From assembly GCF_001983175.1 (NCBI RefSeq), contig NZ_MNPW01000016.1:1-64000 (forward strand): a stretch of DNA of 64,000 nucleotides, written 5' to 3'. This DNA is from Pseudomonas cedrina subsp. cedrina. GTDB lineage: Bacteria > Pseudomonadota > Gammaproteobacteria > Pseudomonadales > Pseudomonadaceae. Of the stretch, positions 27,820 to 36,637 are shown piece by piece (position 1 is the first letter of the stretch; the number at the start of each line of letters is the position of its first letter). The notes under the pieces were generated by a model. That model had not been told where the DNA came from. It did not search any database and saw only the letters and a list, made by a program, of their open reading frames with translations. The translations under genes were made by a program, and so were the position numbers.

Positions 27820-27909
27820 TGTGGGAGCTGGCTTGCCTGCGATGACTGACTGCCAGGCAATGGATCTGGCGCCTGACCCACCGCTATCGCAGGCAAGCCA
27901 GCTCCCACA
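27820..27909. repeat. REP-type palindrome
   Basis: TGTGGGAGCTGGCTTGCCTGCGAT is mirrored by ATCGCAGGCAAGCCAGCTCCCACA, between the transporter and the regulator genes. Confidence 0.9.
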
Positions 27910-27938
27910 TTCTGATAGGGGTTGTTCTTTTAAATGGA

Positions 27939-29249
27939 TCAGAACTCCTGATGCGCCGGCAACACCGGTTTCTTGGCCTGGAAGGCATAACCTTGCTGAC
28001 CCTCAAGCACTTTGTTGGCGCGCTGGATGTCGATGTCTTTCTCCCAGCGTGCAATGGCCACGGTGGCGACGCAGTTGCCGATCAGGTTGGTCAAGGCGCG
28101 ACCGATGCCCATGAACCAGTCCACCGCCAGCACCAGCACCAGGCCCACCACCGGAATCGCCGGAATGGCGGTGAGTGTCGCCGCCAGAATCACCAGCGCC
28201 GAACCGGGTATGCCGTGGGCGCCCTTGGAGGTAATCAACGACACCAGCAGGATGGTCATCAGGTCGGTCATCGACAGCGGGGTACCGGTGGCGTTGGCGA
28301 TGAACACGATGGCCAGGGTCAGGTAGATCGAGAAACCATCAAGGTTGAACGAATACCCGGTCGGGATCACCAACCCGACGGTGGAGCTGCCAATCCCCAG
28401 GTGCTCGAGTTTACGCATGACTTGTGGCAGCACCGCGTCGGAAGAGGCGGTGCCCATCACGATCAGCAACTCTTCACGCAGGTACTTGAGCAGCGGTAAC
28501 AGGCGCAGGCCCGATACGCGCATCACCACGCCGAGGATCAGGCCGACGAACGCGAAGCAGGTCAGGTAAAACAAGCCCACCAGGCTGCCCAGGTGTTGCA
28601 GGGAGTCCAGCCCGTACGTGCTGGTGGTGAAGGCGATTGCGCCGAACACGCCGATCGGCGCCAGGCGCACGATCATGCCCATGATGCGGAAGATCACATG
28701 GCTCAGTTCATTGATCAGCCGCGTGATGCCCGAGGCTGCTTCACCCACCAGGTTCAACGCGCTGCCGAACAGTACGGAGAACAGCAGCACTTGCAGCACG
28801 TTGTTTTCGGCGAAGGCGCCGATTACCGAGTTGGGGATCAAGTCCATCAGGAACTGGCTGGTGCCCTTGATGTGCTGACCCTTGGCGGCCAGTTCATTGA
28901 GGCCCGCCGACGACAGTTGCTCCAAGTGGATATTGGCGCCGGTGCCGATGCCGGTGCTGAAGGCCATGACCAGGCCGATCACCAGGGCGATGGTGGTGAG
29001 TATTTCAAAGTAGATCACCGACTTGAGGCCGATGCGCCCGACTTTTTTCAAGTCGCCGGCGCCGGAGATGCCGCTGACCACCACGCAGAACACGATCAGG
29101 CCGATCAGCATCTTGATCAGCTTGATAAAGCCATCACCCAGGGGTTTGAGTTGCGAGGAGAATTCGGGAAGGGCCAGGCCGCAAATGATGCCGAGCATCA
29201 GGCCAATCACGACTTGCAGGAAAATCGAACGCGAGCACCATCTGAGCAT
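27939..29249 (-). CDS. DctA-type C4-dicarboxylate/cation symporter
   Basis: A 436-residue membrane protein of the DAACS family (PF00375), with about eight membrane segments and two re-entrant loops. The transport-site motifs are clear: GTASSDAVLPQVMRKLEHLG, VIPTGYSFNLDGFSIYLTLAIVFIA and IGRALTNLIGNCVATVAIARWE. The substrate is expected to be succinate, malate, fumarate or a related organic acid, taken up with Na+ or H+. It differs from the housekeeping DctA at the N-terminus, so it may be a paralogue with a narrower substrate. The neighbouring GntR genes point to dedicated regulation. Confidence 0.88.
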   Translation of the reverse strand: MLRWCSRSIFLQVVIGLMLGIICGLALPEFSSQLKPLGDGFIKLIKMLIGLIVFCVVVSGISGAGDLKKVGRIGLKSVIYFEILTTIALVIGLVMAFSTGIGTGANIHLEQLSSAGLNELAAKGQHIKGTSQFLMDLIPNSVIGAFAENNVLQVLLFSVLFGSALNLVGEAASGITRLINELSHVIFRIMGMIVRLAPIGVFGAIAFTTSTYGLDSLQHLGSLVGLFYLTCFAFVGLILGVVMRVSGLRLLPLLKYLREELLIVMGTASSDAVLPQVMRKLEHLGIGSSTVGLVIPTGYSFNLDGFSIYLTLAIVFIANATGTPLSMTDLMTILLVSLITSKGAHGIPGSALVILAATLTAIPAIPVVGLVLVLAVDWFMGIGRALTNLIGNCVATVAIARWEKDIDIQRANKVLEGQQGYAFQAKKPVLPAHQEF

Positions 29250-29384
29250 GGGAGGGATCTCTATTCGGTGCCCTGGTGGTTCCAGGGCTTAATTGTTGTG
29301 GTCATACCGGTAAGTCCAGTGCGTCGCCAGTCTAGGCCAGGTATTTTTGAAATAACAACTCATTATTTGTCGATTGACGGGTCC

Positions 29385-29396
29385 CGGTCTGACCAG
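29385..29396. promoter_or_regulatory. Candidate GntR operator upstream of the transporter
   Basis: CGGTCTGACCAG is a near-perfect palindrome of the TGGTnnnACCA type bound by FadR/FCD regulators. It lies about 140 bases before the transporter start, and an FCD regulator is encoded next door. Confidence 0.45.
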
Positions 29397-29480
29397 TTGC
29401 TCGGCGAGGGCGGTGCTTGAGCGGTTGGCGGAGTGGAAAAATTTTCGCTTATCATCACCGCTCGGCTCATGAGGTGATGG

Positions 29481-30110
29481 ATGGACAAACCAGGATTGAC
29501 CACCGACGAAACCGGGCAGGCCCACTGCACCTGGCGCACGGCCGCGCCGGAATATCCGCGCTACCACGACCATGAGTGGGGCGTGCCGGTGGCGGGTGAC
29601 AGCGCGCTGTACGAGAAGATTTGCCTGGAGGGCTTCCAGGCGGGCATGGCCTGGATCACCATTTTGCGTAAGCGTGAGCAGTTCCGCGCGGCGTTCGACG
29701 GCTTTGATTTTCGCCGGGTGGCGCAGTACGACGAGGCGGATATCGAGCGGTTGATGCGCGATCCTGGCATCGTGCGTAATCGGGCGAAGATCGTGTCGAC
29801 CATCAACAATGCGCGCAGGGCCTGTGAGCTGGTGGAGGAGACGGGTTCACTGGCGCGTTGGCTATGGGCTTTCGAGCCCGGCGATGAGGAGCGCCCTGCG
29901 GTGGTGGACCTGGCTTACTGGACGGCAAACCCCACGTCGCCGGCGTCGGTGCGTTTATCCAAGGCGTTGAAGAAGCGCGGCTGGACGTTCGTGGGGCCGA
30001 CCACGATGTATGCGCTGATGCAGGCGGTGGGGATGGTTAATGATCACTTGGACGGCTGCGCGTGTCGGCCACGGATTGAAGCGCTGCGTCGCCAGTTCAT
30101 ACGTCCGTGA
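29481..30110 (+). CDS. tag: DNA-3-methyladenine glycosylase I
   Basis: A 209-residue protein matching Tag throughout: CTWRTAAPEYPRYHDHEWGVP at the start, the helix-hairpin-helix region FQAGMAWITILRKREQFRAAFDGFD, RNRAKIVSTINNA, and the C-terminal zinc site region MVNDHLDGCACR. It removes 3-methyladenine from alkylated DNA to start base excision repair. Single gene, divergent from the transporter. Confidence 0.93.
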   Translation: MDKPGLTTDETGQAHCTWRTAAPEYPRYHDHEWGVPVAGDSALYEKICLEGFQAGMAWITILRKREQFRAAFDGFDFRRVAQYDEADIERLMRDPGIVRNRAKIVSTINNARRACELVEETGSLARWLWAFEPGDEERPAVVDLAYWTANPTSPASVRLSKALKKRGWTFVGPTTMYALMQAVGMVNDHLDGCACRPRIEALRRQFIRP

Positions 30111-30135
30111 GTTCCTGGCTGTATGCGATTCAAAC

Positions 30136-30429
30136 TGTGGGAGCTGGCTTGCCTGCGATGGCCATAGGTATCTACACAACGTTCAAAGGCTTACAAATCT
30201 CCCTGTAGTGAGCGGGCTTGTCCCGCGCTGGGTGGCGAAGCCGCCCCAATAAAGACACCGCGCAGTTTCAGACAAACCCAATTCGCCTGGTTTGGGGCTG
30301 CTTCGCAGCCCAGCGCGGGACAAGCCCGCTCACTACAAAGATGTGTAGATACCTATGCTGCGATGGCGGCGGTTCAGCCAACACAACTGTGCCTGGAACA
30401 CCGCCATCGCAGGCAAGCCAGCTCCCACA
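30136..30429. repeat. REP-type palindrome split by another repeat
   Basis: TGTGGGAGCTGGCTTGCCTGCGATGGC (from 30136) is mirrored at the right end (CGCCATCGCAGGCAAGCC...CCCACA, to 30429). Inside it, ATAGGTATCTACACA is mirrored by TGTGTAGATACCTAT, directly enclosing the second repeat family. Confidence 0.9.
30204..30337. repeat. Inner REP-type palindrome (GTAGTGAGCGGGCTTG family)
   Basis: TGTAGTGAGCGGGCTTGTCC is mirrored by GGACAAGCCCGCTCACTACA. It lies wholly inside the other repeat. Confidence 0.9.
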
Positions 30430-30450
30430 TGGGTTTTGTGGTGTGGCGGA

Positions 30451-30852
30451 TTATTGCGGCAATGGCGTGAGCACCTCAGCCTTGTCATCCAGCACCATCA
30501 CCACCAGCAACCTGGCCGGTTTCGTCCGGCTGGCATTGCTCGATTCAAAGCGCCGCGAGCCCGCCGGTTCATAGAACGATTCACCCACCTTGTAGGTTTT
30601 CGCCTTTTCATCATTCACCCGCGAAGTGACCGCGCCCTCAAGTACATAGGCCACGGCGGTGCCGGTGTGGCTGTGGGGCACGGTGGCCTGCCCGGGGGCG
30701 TAGTCGACGGTGAGCAGGAGGGTTTTCTTGCCGGGCACATTGGTTAACGCGTGCTCTTGCAAAATCTTGATCGATTCGTGTTGGTAAACCGGTTCGTGGG
30801 CAAAGGCGCTGAGCGAGGCAAGCATCAGGGAGGCTGCGAGTAGGCGTTTCAT
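30451..30852 (-). CDS. Periplasmic cupin-domain protein
   Basis: A 133-residue protein with a signal peptide (MKRLLAASLMLASLSAFA) and one cupin domain. The metal-binding motif is seen as HSHTGTAVAYVLEGAV, with the second motif near YEPAGSRRFESSN. Substrate unknown; small exported cupins of this type may bind or oxidise small organic molecules. It lies on the same strand as the monooxygenase-like gene but about 100 bases away. Confidence 0.82.
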   Translation of the reverse strand: MKRLLAASLMLASLSAFAHEPVYQHESIKILQEHALTNVPGKKTLLLTVDYAPGQATVPHSHTGTAVAYVLEGAVTSRVNDEKAKTYKVGESFYEPAGSRRFESSNASRTKPARLLVVMVLDDKAEVLTPLPQ

Positions 30853-30948
30853 GGCAAGGTTTCCAAGTAGTTCGAGGCCACTTCACCCTACGCCGCGCGG
30901 CCTGGGGGACCAATGACCAATGGCGGCGAAGACCGGTAGACCATTGCT

Positions 30949-31230
30949 TCAATGGTCGAAAGTCAAACGGCGCGCCAAATGCTCGCCAGTCAGTTCGATA
31001 TAGCCTTGCAGGGCGGGCAGCCTGAAGTGTGCGTTGAGCTGTTCGGCGCAGGCCCATTGGCCGCTGACGGTCCACAGGTCTGGGTTGGCCGGGTCGCGCT
31101 GCACCGTGTAATCCAGGCAGCCGGGGGCGCTGCGTACGGCTTGGGCTATCTGCTGCAGGCGCTCGCCCAGTTGCGTTGAGCGCCCGGCGGTCGCGTGGAC
31201 ATGGACGGTGTTGAAGGCACAGGCTGGCAT
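30949..31230 (-). CDS. ABM-domain protein (putative quinol monooxygenase family)
   Basis: A 93-residue protein with the antibiotic biosynthesis monooxygenase dimer fold: FNTVHVHATAGRSTQLGERLQQIAQAVRSAPGCLDYTVQRDPANPDLWTVSGQWACAEQLNAHFRLP. YgiN-like members oxidise quinols or other aromatics without cofactor. ATG at 31230 is chosen because GGAG lies just upstream; the frame extends further without support. Confidence 0.8.
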   Translation of the reverse strand: MPACAFNTVHVHATAGRSTQLGERLQQIAQAVRSAPGCLDYTVQRDPANPDLWTVSGQWACAEQLNAHFRLPALQGYIELTGEHLARRLTFDH

Positions 31231-31314
31231 GGCGATGGTCTCCGGGTCAGGTGTCAGTGCACAGGCTAGAACCTCGTGACGACAGGACCAATGACCAATC
31301 CGGCGCAAAGTCCG

Positions 31315-32748
31315 CTAGCCAATTTGCTTGAGGATATCGCGGACCTTGTCCAGCGCCGGGTCGATATCCAGGGTCTCGATGGCGCCAAAGCCGATGATCA
31401 GGCCTGGACGTACCGGGGTGTCGTGGAAAAACACATCCAGAGGGTACAAGCCCACTTCGACCTGGCGCGCCAGCTGCATCAGCAGCGGGATGTCCACCGG
31501 CACCTTGCACAGCGCCGCCATATGGAACCCGGCCACGGTAGGCACGGCTTCGAACCAGGACGACAGGTCACCCGCCAGGCGCTGCAGGATTCGCTCGCGA
31601 CGCCCGGCATACACCGCGTGACAGCGGCGGATATGCTTGAGCAGGTAGCCTTCACTGATGAATTTGGCCAAGGCCCATTGCGGCAGCGTCGAGCTGTGCT
31701 GGTCGGTGAGTTGCTTGGCCTTGAGCACCGCACCATGAATCGCCGGCGGCAGCACCGCGTAGCCCAGGCGCAGCTCCGGCAGCAAGGTTTTGGAAAAGGT
31801 CCCGACGTAGGTCACCACGCCGCGGCTGTCCATGCTTTGCAGGGAGTCGGTAGGCCGCCCCTCGTAGCGGAATTCGCTGTCGTAATCGTCCTCGATAATG
31901 ATCGCGCCCAGTTCGAACGCCCGCGCCAGCAAGGCTTCGCGGCGCGGCGGGCTCATGGGCATGCCGAGGGGGAATTGATGGGAGGGCGTCACGTAGATCA
32001 GCCGGGTGCCGTCGGGAATCCGGTCGACCTGAATGCCTTGGTCATCCACCGGCACGCCGGCGACGCGGGCCCCCATCGCCATGAATAGCTGGCGGGCGGG
32101 GCTGTAGCCCGGGTCTTCCATGGCCACGATGCTGCCCGGCTCCAGCACCACGCGGGCGATCAGGTCCAGCGCCTGCTGGGCGCCGTTGGTGACGATGATG
32201 TCGCTGTCGCGGCATTTGACGCCGCGCGAGAACGCGATATGCCCGGCGATTGCACTGCGCAACGCCGGCAAGCCTTCGGGCTGGCTGTAGAACCCGCTGT
32301 TCTGGGCAATGCGGCGCAGCGCGTCCTGGGTGCAGCGCCGCCATTCGTCCTGGGGGAACTGGTTGCGGCTGGTGGCGCCGCCGATAAATTCATAGCGCAG
32401 CGTGCCGTCGCGGGTGGGGTGGCGCATGGGCGAGGGCAGCGCTTGCCACTTCGCCAGTTGGGCGGCGCAGGCCAGATCGGGGGCGGTTTGCAGGTGCTCG
32501 CTCTGTGGCGTGCCAGCGTTGACGAAGGTGCCACGCCCGGTCTTGCCGATCAGCAGGCCTTCATAGGTGAGGGTGGAGTAGGTGTCGGACACGGTCTTGC
32601 GCGACACGCCCAATTGTTCGGCGAGCAGGCGGCTGGGCGGCAGTTGCGCGCCGGCGGCCAGGCGCCCGGAACCAATGGCTTCACGCAACTGCTGGTAGAG
32701 CTGTTCGGCCAGGTCCTTGCGGCCATTGATCACCACGTGCAATTCCAT
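31315..32748 (-). CDS. MocR/PdxR-type regulator (GntR winged helix fused to aminotransferase)
   Basis: A 477-residue fusion. The N-terminal GntR winged helix (LAEQLYQQLREAIGSGRLAAGAQLPPSRLLAEQLGVSRKTVSDTYSTLTYEGLL) is joined to a fold-type I aminotransferase domain with the PLP lysine in TFSKTLLPELRLGYAVLP and the NGAQQALDLIARVV and EDDYDSEFRY motifs. MocR proteins sense PLP or amino-acid adducts and usually control the divergent gene, here an AhpD-like gene. ATG at 32748 follows a GAA-rich ribosome site; the upstream extension is unlikely. Confidence 0.88.
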   Translation of the reverse strand: MELHVVINGRKDLAEQLYQQLREAIGSGRLAAGAQLPPSRLLAEQLGVSRKTVSDTYSTLTYEGLLIGKTGRGTFVNAGTPQSEHLQTAPDLACAAQLAKWQALPSPMRHPTRDGTLRYEFIGGATSRNQFPQDEWRRCTQDALRRIAQNSGFYSQPEGLPALRSAIAGHIAFSRGVKCRDSDIIVTNGAQQALDLIARVVLEPGSIVAMEDPGYSPARQLFMAMGARVAGVPVDDQGIQVDRIPDGTRLIYVTPSHQFPLGMPMSPPRREALLARAFELGAIIIEDDYDSEFRYEGRPTDSLQSMDSRGVVTYVGTFSKTLLPELRLGYAVLPPAIHGAVLKAKQLTDQHSSTLPQWALAKFISEGYLLKHIRRCHAVYAGRRERILQRLAGDLSSWFEAVPTVAGFHMAALCKVPVDIPLLMQLARQVEVGLYPLDVFFHDTPVRPGLIIGFGAIETLDIDPALDKVRDILKQIG

Positions 32749-32902
32749 GTCGTATTCCAGGCATTGAGTCTGCGCCAAGATTACGCGCGTGCGTGGCAGG
32801 CGCAAAATGGTCTGCGCATAAACCGCCCGATTGGCTATAGGGCTTATGCCTGGCGGGCCCTAGGCTGGACTTTCATTGCACCCGCCGTCAGAGAACTGCC
32901 CC
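32749..32902. promoter_or_regulatory. Divergent promoter region of the MocR regulator and the AhpD-like gene
   Basis: 154 bases between two divergent starts; the MocR regulator is expected to bind here. I see no unambiguous direct repeats or -35/-10 pair. Confidence 0.4.
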
Positions 32903-33346
32903 ATGGAATCGCGCCTGGATTACTACACCGCCTCGCCGCAAGCGCTCAAGGGCATGCTGATGCTGGAGGCGACGACCTTTGGCTTGTCCATCGAGAAACC
33001 CTTGCTGGAGCTGATCAAGATTCGTGTGTCGCAGCTCAACCACTGCGGTTTCTGCACCGATATGCACTCGATGGCGGCGCGTCAGCGCGGTGAAACCGAG
33101 CGACGCTTATTCGCGGTGTGCGTTTGGCGTGATTCGCCGTTTTTCACGGCGCGGGAAAAAGCCGCGCTGGCCTGGAGCGAGTCGGTCGCGACGCTGCCGA
33201 GCTCGACGGTGTCGGATGAGTTGTACGCGGCGGTGCGCGTGGAATTCAGCGAGCAGGAACTGGTGGACCTGACCATGGCGGTGTCCAGCATCAGTGGCTG
33301 GAACCGCCTGGCGGTAAGCTTTCGGCAACAGCCGCCGAATGCGTGA
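32903..33346 (+). CDS. Carboxymuconolactone decarboxylase/AhpD-like protein
   Basis: A 147-residue helical protein with the redox motif NHCGFCTDMHS (CxxCxxxH) typical of AhpD-like alkylhydroperoxidases, and the IKIRVSQLN lead-in. It probably acts as a small peroxidase or disulfide carrier. Divergent from the MocR regulator, which suggests control by it. ATG at 32903 is chosen over 32876 because the homologous core starts here. Confidence 0.85.
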   Translation: MESRLDYYTASPQALKGMLMLEATTFGLSIEKPLLELIKIRVSQLNHCGFCTDMHSMAARQRGETERRLFAVCVWRDSPFFTAREKAALAWSESVATLPSSTVSDELYAAVRVEFSEQELVDLTMAVSSISGWNRLAVSFRQQPPNA

Positions 33347-33390
33347 GTACGGCGCCGAACAAATGTGCGGGCTTACTCGCGAATGCAGCC

Positions 33391-33523
33391 TGTAGTGAGC
33401 GGGCTTGCCCCGCGCTGGGTGGCGAAGCCGCCCCAAACCAGGCGACCCGGTTCTATCTGGGGCCGGCGGTGTCTTTATTGGGGCCGCTTCGCAGCCCAGC
33501 GCGGGGCAAGCCCGCTCACTACA
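33391..33523. repeat. REP-type palindrome (GTAGTGAGCGG family) nested in another
   Basis: TGTAGTGAGCGGGCTTGCCC is mirrored by GGGCAAGCCCGCTCACTACA. It is flanked by the halves of another repeat: TGCGGGCTTACTCGCGAA on the left and CTCGCGAGCAAGCCCACA on the right (outer span about 33365-33549). Confidence 0.88.
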
Positions 33524-33576
33524 CTCCGCCCTCGCGAGCAAGCCCACACACATTAAGTTCTGCGGTCTCTGAGTGA

Positions 33577-34344
33577 TCAGGACAGAAAGCCACCGTCCAC
33601 ATTCAACGACACACCGGTGGTGTAGCTGGAGGCATCGCTGGCCAGGAACAGCACCGCGCCGGCCATTTCGCTTGGGTCAGCCACGCGCTTGAGCGGGATT
33701 TGCACCAGGGCCATTTTCAGGATCGCGTCGTTCTTCACCAGCGCCGAGGCGAACTTGGTATCGGTCAGGCCCGGCAACAGGGCGTTGCAACGAATACCGA
33801 ACTCGGCGCACTCCTTGGCGAACACCTTGGTCATGTTGATCACCGCGGCCTTGGTGACCGAGTAGATGCCCTGGAACACACCCGGCGATATCCCGTTGAT
33901 CGAGGCCACGTTGATGATGCTGCCGCCGCCGTTTTCGCGCATCAGTTTGCCGGCTTCCACCGACATGAAGAAATAGCCGCGGATGTTCACGTCCACGGTT
34001 TTCTGGAAGGCGCCCAGATCGGTATCCAGTACGTTGCAGAACTGTGGGTTGGTCGCGGCGTTGTTGACCAGGATATCCAGGCGGCCGAATTGTTCGCGGA
34101 TACCGGCGAACACCTGGGTAATCTGCTCCATTTCACCGATATGGCACGCCACGGCCGTGGCCTTGCCGCCGTCGGCGATGATCGCATCGGCCACATGCTG
34201 GCAGCCTTCCAGCTTGCGGCTGGACACGATCACGTGGGCGCCTTGCTGGGCCAGCAACTTGGCGATGGCCTCGCCGATGCCACGGCTGGCGCCGGACACG
34301 AATGCGATCTTGCCATCGAGGTCGAACAGGTGGGTCTTGGACAT
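33577..34344 (-). CDS. SDR-family NAD(P)-dependent oxidoreductase
   Basis: A 255-residue classical SDR. The cofactor loop is VSGASRGIGEA, NNAAT follows, catalytic Ser lies in INVASING, YxxxK in YSVTKAA, and the C-terminus TGVSLNVDGGFLS is typical of 3-oxoacyl-ACP-reductase-like members. It is 18 bases downstream of the phosphotransferase gene. This pair often accompanies an acyl-CoA dehydrogenase in beta-oxidation-like loci; no such gene is next to it here. Confidence 0.87.
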   Translation of the reverse strand: MSKTHLFDLDGKIAFVSGASRGIGEAIAKLLAQQGAHVIVSSRKLEGCQHVADAIIADGGKATAVACHIGEMEQITQVFAGIREQFGRLDILVNNAATNPQFCNVLDTDLGAFQKTVDVNIRGYFFMSVEAGKLMRENGGGSIINVASINGISPGVFQGIYSVTKAAVINMTKVFAKECAEFGIRCNALLPGLTDTKFASALVKNDAILKMALVQIPLKRVADPSEMAGAVLFLASDASSYTTGVSLNVDGGFLS

Positions 34345-34362
34345 GGGGGTTCCTTATTGTGA

Positions 34363-35430
34363 TCAGAGCGCCGATTTGCCGATGACGGTCAGGCTCATCT
34401 GCTCCAGCAGCTTGTTCATGTGAATGAACTGCGCAAAGCGTTTGTCCTGGGTCTGGCCATGAAAGAAGCGGTAATAGATCTGCTGCACGATGCCGGCCAG
34501 GCGGAACAGGCCGTAGGTGTAGTAGAAATCGAAATTGTCGATCTGAAGGCCCGAGCGCTCGGCGTAATAGTCGACGAACTCGCGGCGGGTCAGCATGCCG
34601 GGGGCATTGCTCGGCTGGCGGCGCATCAGTTGCACCGGCGCAGGGTCACCGCCTTCGATCCAGTAGGCGAGGGTGTTGCCCAGGTCCATCAGCGGATCGC
34701 CGAGGGTGGTGAGCTCCCAGTCCAGCACGCCGATGATCTGCATCGGGTTGTGCGGGTCGAGGATCACGTTATCGAAGCGGTAGTCGTTGTGCACGATGCT
34801 GGAGGTGGGATGATCGGCCGGCATCTTATCGTTGAGCCAGGCGCGCACCGCTTCCCAGCTCGGCGCATCGGGGGTCAGGGCTTTTTCGTAGCGGTCGCTC
34901 CAGCCACGGATCTGACGCGCCACATAACCTTCAGGCTTGCCCAGGTCCGCCAGGCCACAGGCGGCGTAATCCACCTGGTGCAGTTCGACGAACTTGTCGA
35001 TAAAGCTTTTGCACAAGGCTTCGGTCTTGCTGGCGTCCAGGTCCAGCTGTGCCGGCAGGTCAGAGCGCAGGATGATGCCATTGACGCGCTCCATCACGTA
35101 GAACTCGGCGCCGATCACCGACTCATCGGTGCAATGCACATACGCCTTGGGGCAATACGGAAAGCCGTCTTTGAGCTGGTTGAGGATACGGAATTCGCGG
35201 CCCATGTCGTGGGCGGATTTGGCCTTGTGTCCGAAGGGCGGGCGGCGCAGCACGAATTCCTGGCCCGGATACTCCAGCAGGTAGGTCAGGTTGGACGCGC
35301 CGCCGGGAAACTGGCTGATCGTGGGCGTGCCGCTCAGGCCGGGGATATGGGCCTTGAGGTAGGGATCGATCAGGCCGGCATCAAGTTCTTCGCCTGGGCG
35401 AATCTGGGTCGATTGGTCGTTCAGCGCCAT
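34363..35430 (-). CDS. Aminoglycoside-phosphotransferase-fold protein
   Basis: A 355-residue kinase-fold protein. The glycine-poor nucleotide loop is FPGGASNLTYLL, the Lys-equivalent region is EFVLRRPPFG, the Brenner motif is IVHNDYRFDNVILD, and the DFG-equivalent is GVLDWELTTLGDPLMDLG. It resembles the ACAD10/11 N-terminal domain family, found with acyl-CoA dehydrogenases and thought to phosphorylate 4-hydroxy fatty acids or acyl-CoAs. First gene of a two-gene operon with the SDR. Confidence 0.86.
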   Translation of the reverse strand: MALNDQSTQIRPGEELDAGLIDPYLKAHIPGLSGTPTISQFPGGASNLTYLLEYPGQEFVLRRPPFGHKAKSAHDMGREFRILNQLKDGFPYCPKAYVHCTDESVIGAEFYVMERVNGIILRSDLPAQLDLDASKTEALCKSFIDKFVELHQVDYAACGLADLGKPEGYVARQIRGWSDRYEKALTPDAPSWEAVRAWLNDKMPADHPTSSIVHNDYRFDNVILDPHNPMQIIGVLDWELTTLGDPLMDLGNTLAYWIEGGDPAPVQLMRRQPSNAPGMLTRREFVDYYAERSGLQIDNFDFYYTYGLFRLAGIVQQIYYRFFHGQTQDKRFAQFIHMNKLLEQMSLTVIGKSAL

Positions 35431-35559
35431 GCTTATCCCTTCTGCTTATTCTAGAGGCCTTGGACTATTTCCTAATCTAATGCGCGCAACCGCCCAGCGA
35501 CAAGGTCGGGGCGGCTTAATAGGTTAGCGTGTTGCAGGATGATCAGCGTGCCTGATCGG

Positions 35560-36513
35560 TCATTTATTGGACGCGGGCAAGGCCACCGGCGTGAGCACCG
35601 CACGCCCGGCGAAGTATTCCACCAGGTTGTCGGCCACGCGCTGCACGGTGTCATGGGCGGCTTCCGGCGACAGACCCGCGACGTGGGAGGTGAGCACGGT
35701 ATTGGCGAGCGTCTTGAGCGCGTCGGGCACCTTGGGCTCATCGTCGAACACATCCAGCGCGGCGCCACCGATGCGGCGTTGCTCCAGGGCGGCGACCAGG
35801 TCGGCGGTAACCACCACGCTGCCACGGCCGATATTGACCAGGTAGCCATTGGGTCCGAGGGCATCCAGCGCGTGGCGGTCGATCAGGTGCCGAGTGCCGG
35901 CGCCGCCGGGCGTGGCCAGGACCAGGAAATCCGAGGTGCGCGCCAGTTCCACGGCGCTGGCGCAATAGGTGTAGTCGACGTCATCGCGCGGATGGCGGTT
36001 GTGATAACTCACCTGCATGCCGAACCCCAGCGACGCGCGCTTGGCGATCTCCAGGCCCACCGCACCGAGCCCGAGAATGCCCAGTTGCTTGCCGCCCAGG
36101 GAAGGGCGCATCACCTTCGGCCATTCACCGCGGCGCACGGCGGCGTCCGTCTGCGGGATGCCGCGTACCAGCGCCAGCAGCAACGCCATGGCATGGTCGG
36201 CCACCGACGGCGCATTCACACCCGCGCCGTTGGTAACGACAATCCCGCGATTGCTGGCGGCCTGCAGGTCCACGTGTTCGTAGCCGGCACCGATGACACA
36301 GATGATTTCCAGCAGGGGCAGGGCGGCAATTTCCTCGGCATACAAGCCCAGCGGGCCGCGGGTCAGCACCGCCTTGATCTGGCCGCCGTGAGCCTTGATG
36401 GCGTTGGCGCGTTCGGCGGGCGTCGGCGCCAGGATCACATGAAAGTCGTTGCTCTCGATGATGGGCAGGTATTCGTTGATGGTTTCAACCAGGACCAGAA
36501 CAGTGGCGGTCAT
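35560..36513 (-). CDS. D-2-hydroxyacid dehydrogenase family protein
   Basis: A 317-residue protein. The Rossmann motif is LGILGLGAVGLEIAKRA, the catalytic Arg lies in LATPGGAGTRHLID, the Glu in DVFDDEPKVPD and the His in LTSHVAGLSPEA. It reduces a 2-keto acid such as glyoxylate, hydroxypyruvate or a longer homologue. ATG at 36513 has AGGAAGAG upstream; the extension to 36612 does not resemble the family. Confidence 0.88.
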   Translation of the reverse strand: MTATVLVLVETINEYLPIIESNDFHVILAPTPAERANAIKAHGGQIKAVLTRGPLGLYAEEIAALPLLEIICVIGAGYEHVDLQAASNRGIVVTNGAGVNAPSVADHAMALLLALVRGIPQTDAAVRRGEWPKVMRPSLGGKQLGILGLGAVGLEIAKRASLGFGMQVSYHNRHPRDDVDYTYCASAVELARTSDFLVLATPGGAGTRHLIDRHALDALGPNGYLVNIGRGSVVVTADLVAALEQRRIGGAALDVFDDEPKVPDALKTLANTVLTSHVAGLSPEAAHDTVQRVADNLVEYFAGRAVLTPVALPASNK

Positions 36514-36599
36514 CGGAAGGCTCTTCCTGAAGGGTTTGAGGGGATCAGTATGCGGGATTTGTAAGGCAGGGCGTTTTGTCGGGATAGAAAAATATACCG

Positions 36600-36625
36600 T
36601 AGGAGCGAGCAAATTCGCTCCTGCA
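36600..36625. repeat. Short REP-type hairpin
   Basis: GTAGGAGCGAGC and GCTCCTGCAG, with AAATTC between, form a compact hairpin between the dehydrogenase and hydrolase genes. Confidence 0.6.
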
Positions 36626-36637
36626 GTCGCCGCGCTG

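Larger units (their letters stand above)
30111..30450. other. Spacer filled by two nested repeats
   Basis: The 340 bases between tag and the cupin gene are almost wholly palindromic: an outer GTGGGAGCTGG-type repeat (30136-30429) holding a complete GTAGTGAGCGG-type repeat (30204-30337). No gene. Confidence 0.85.
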
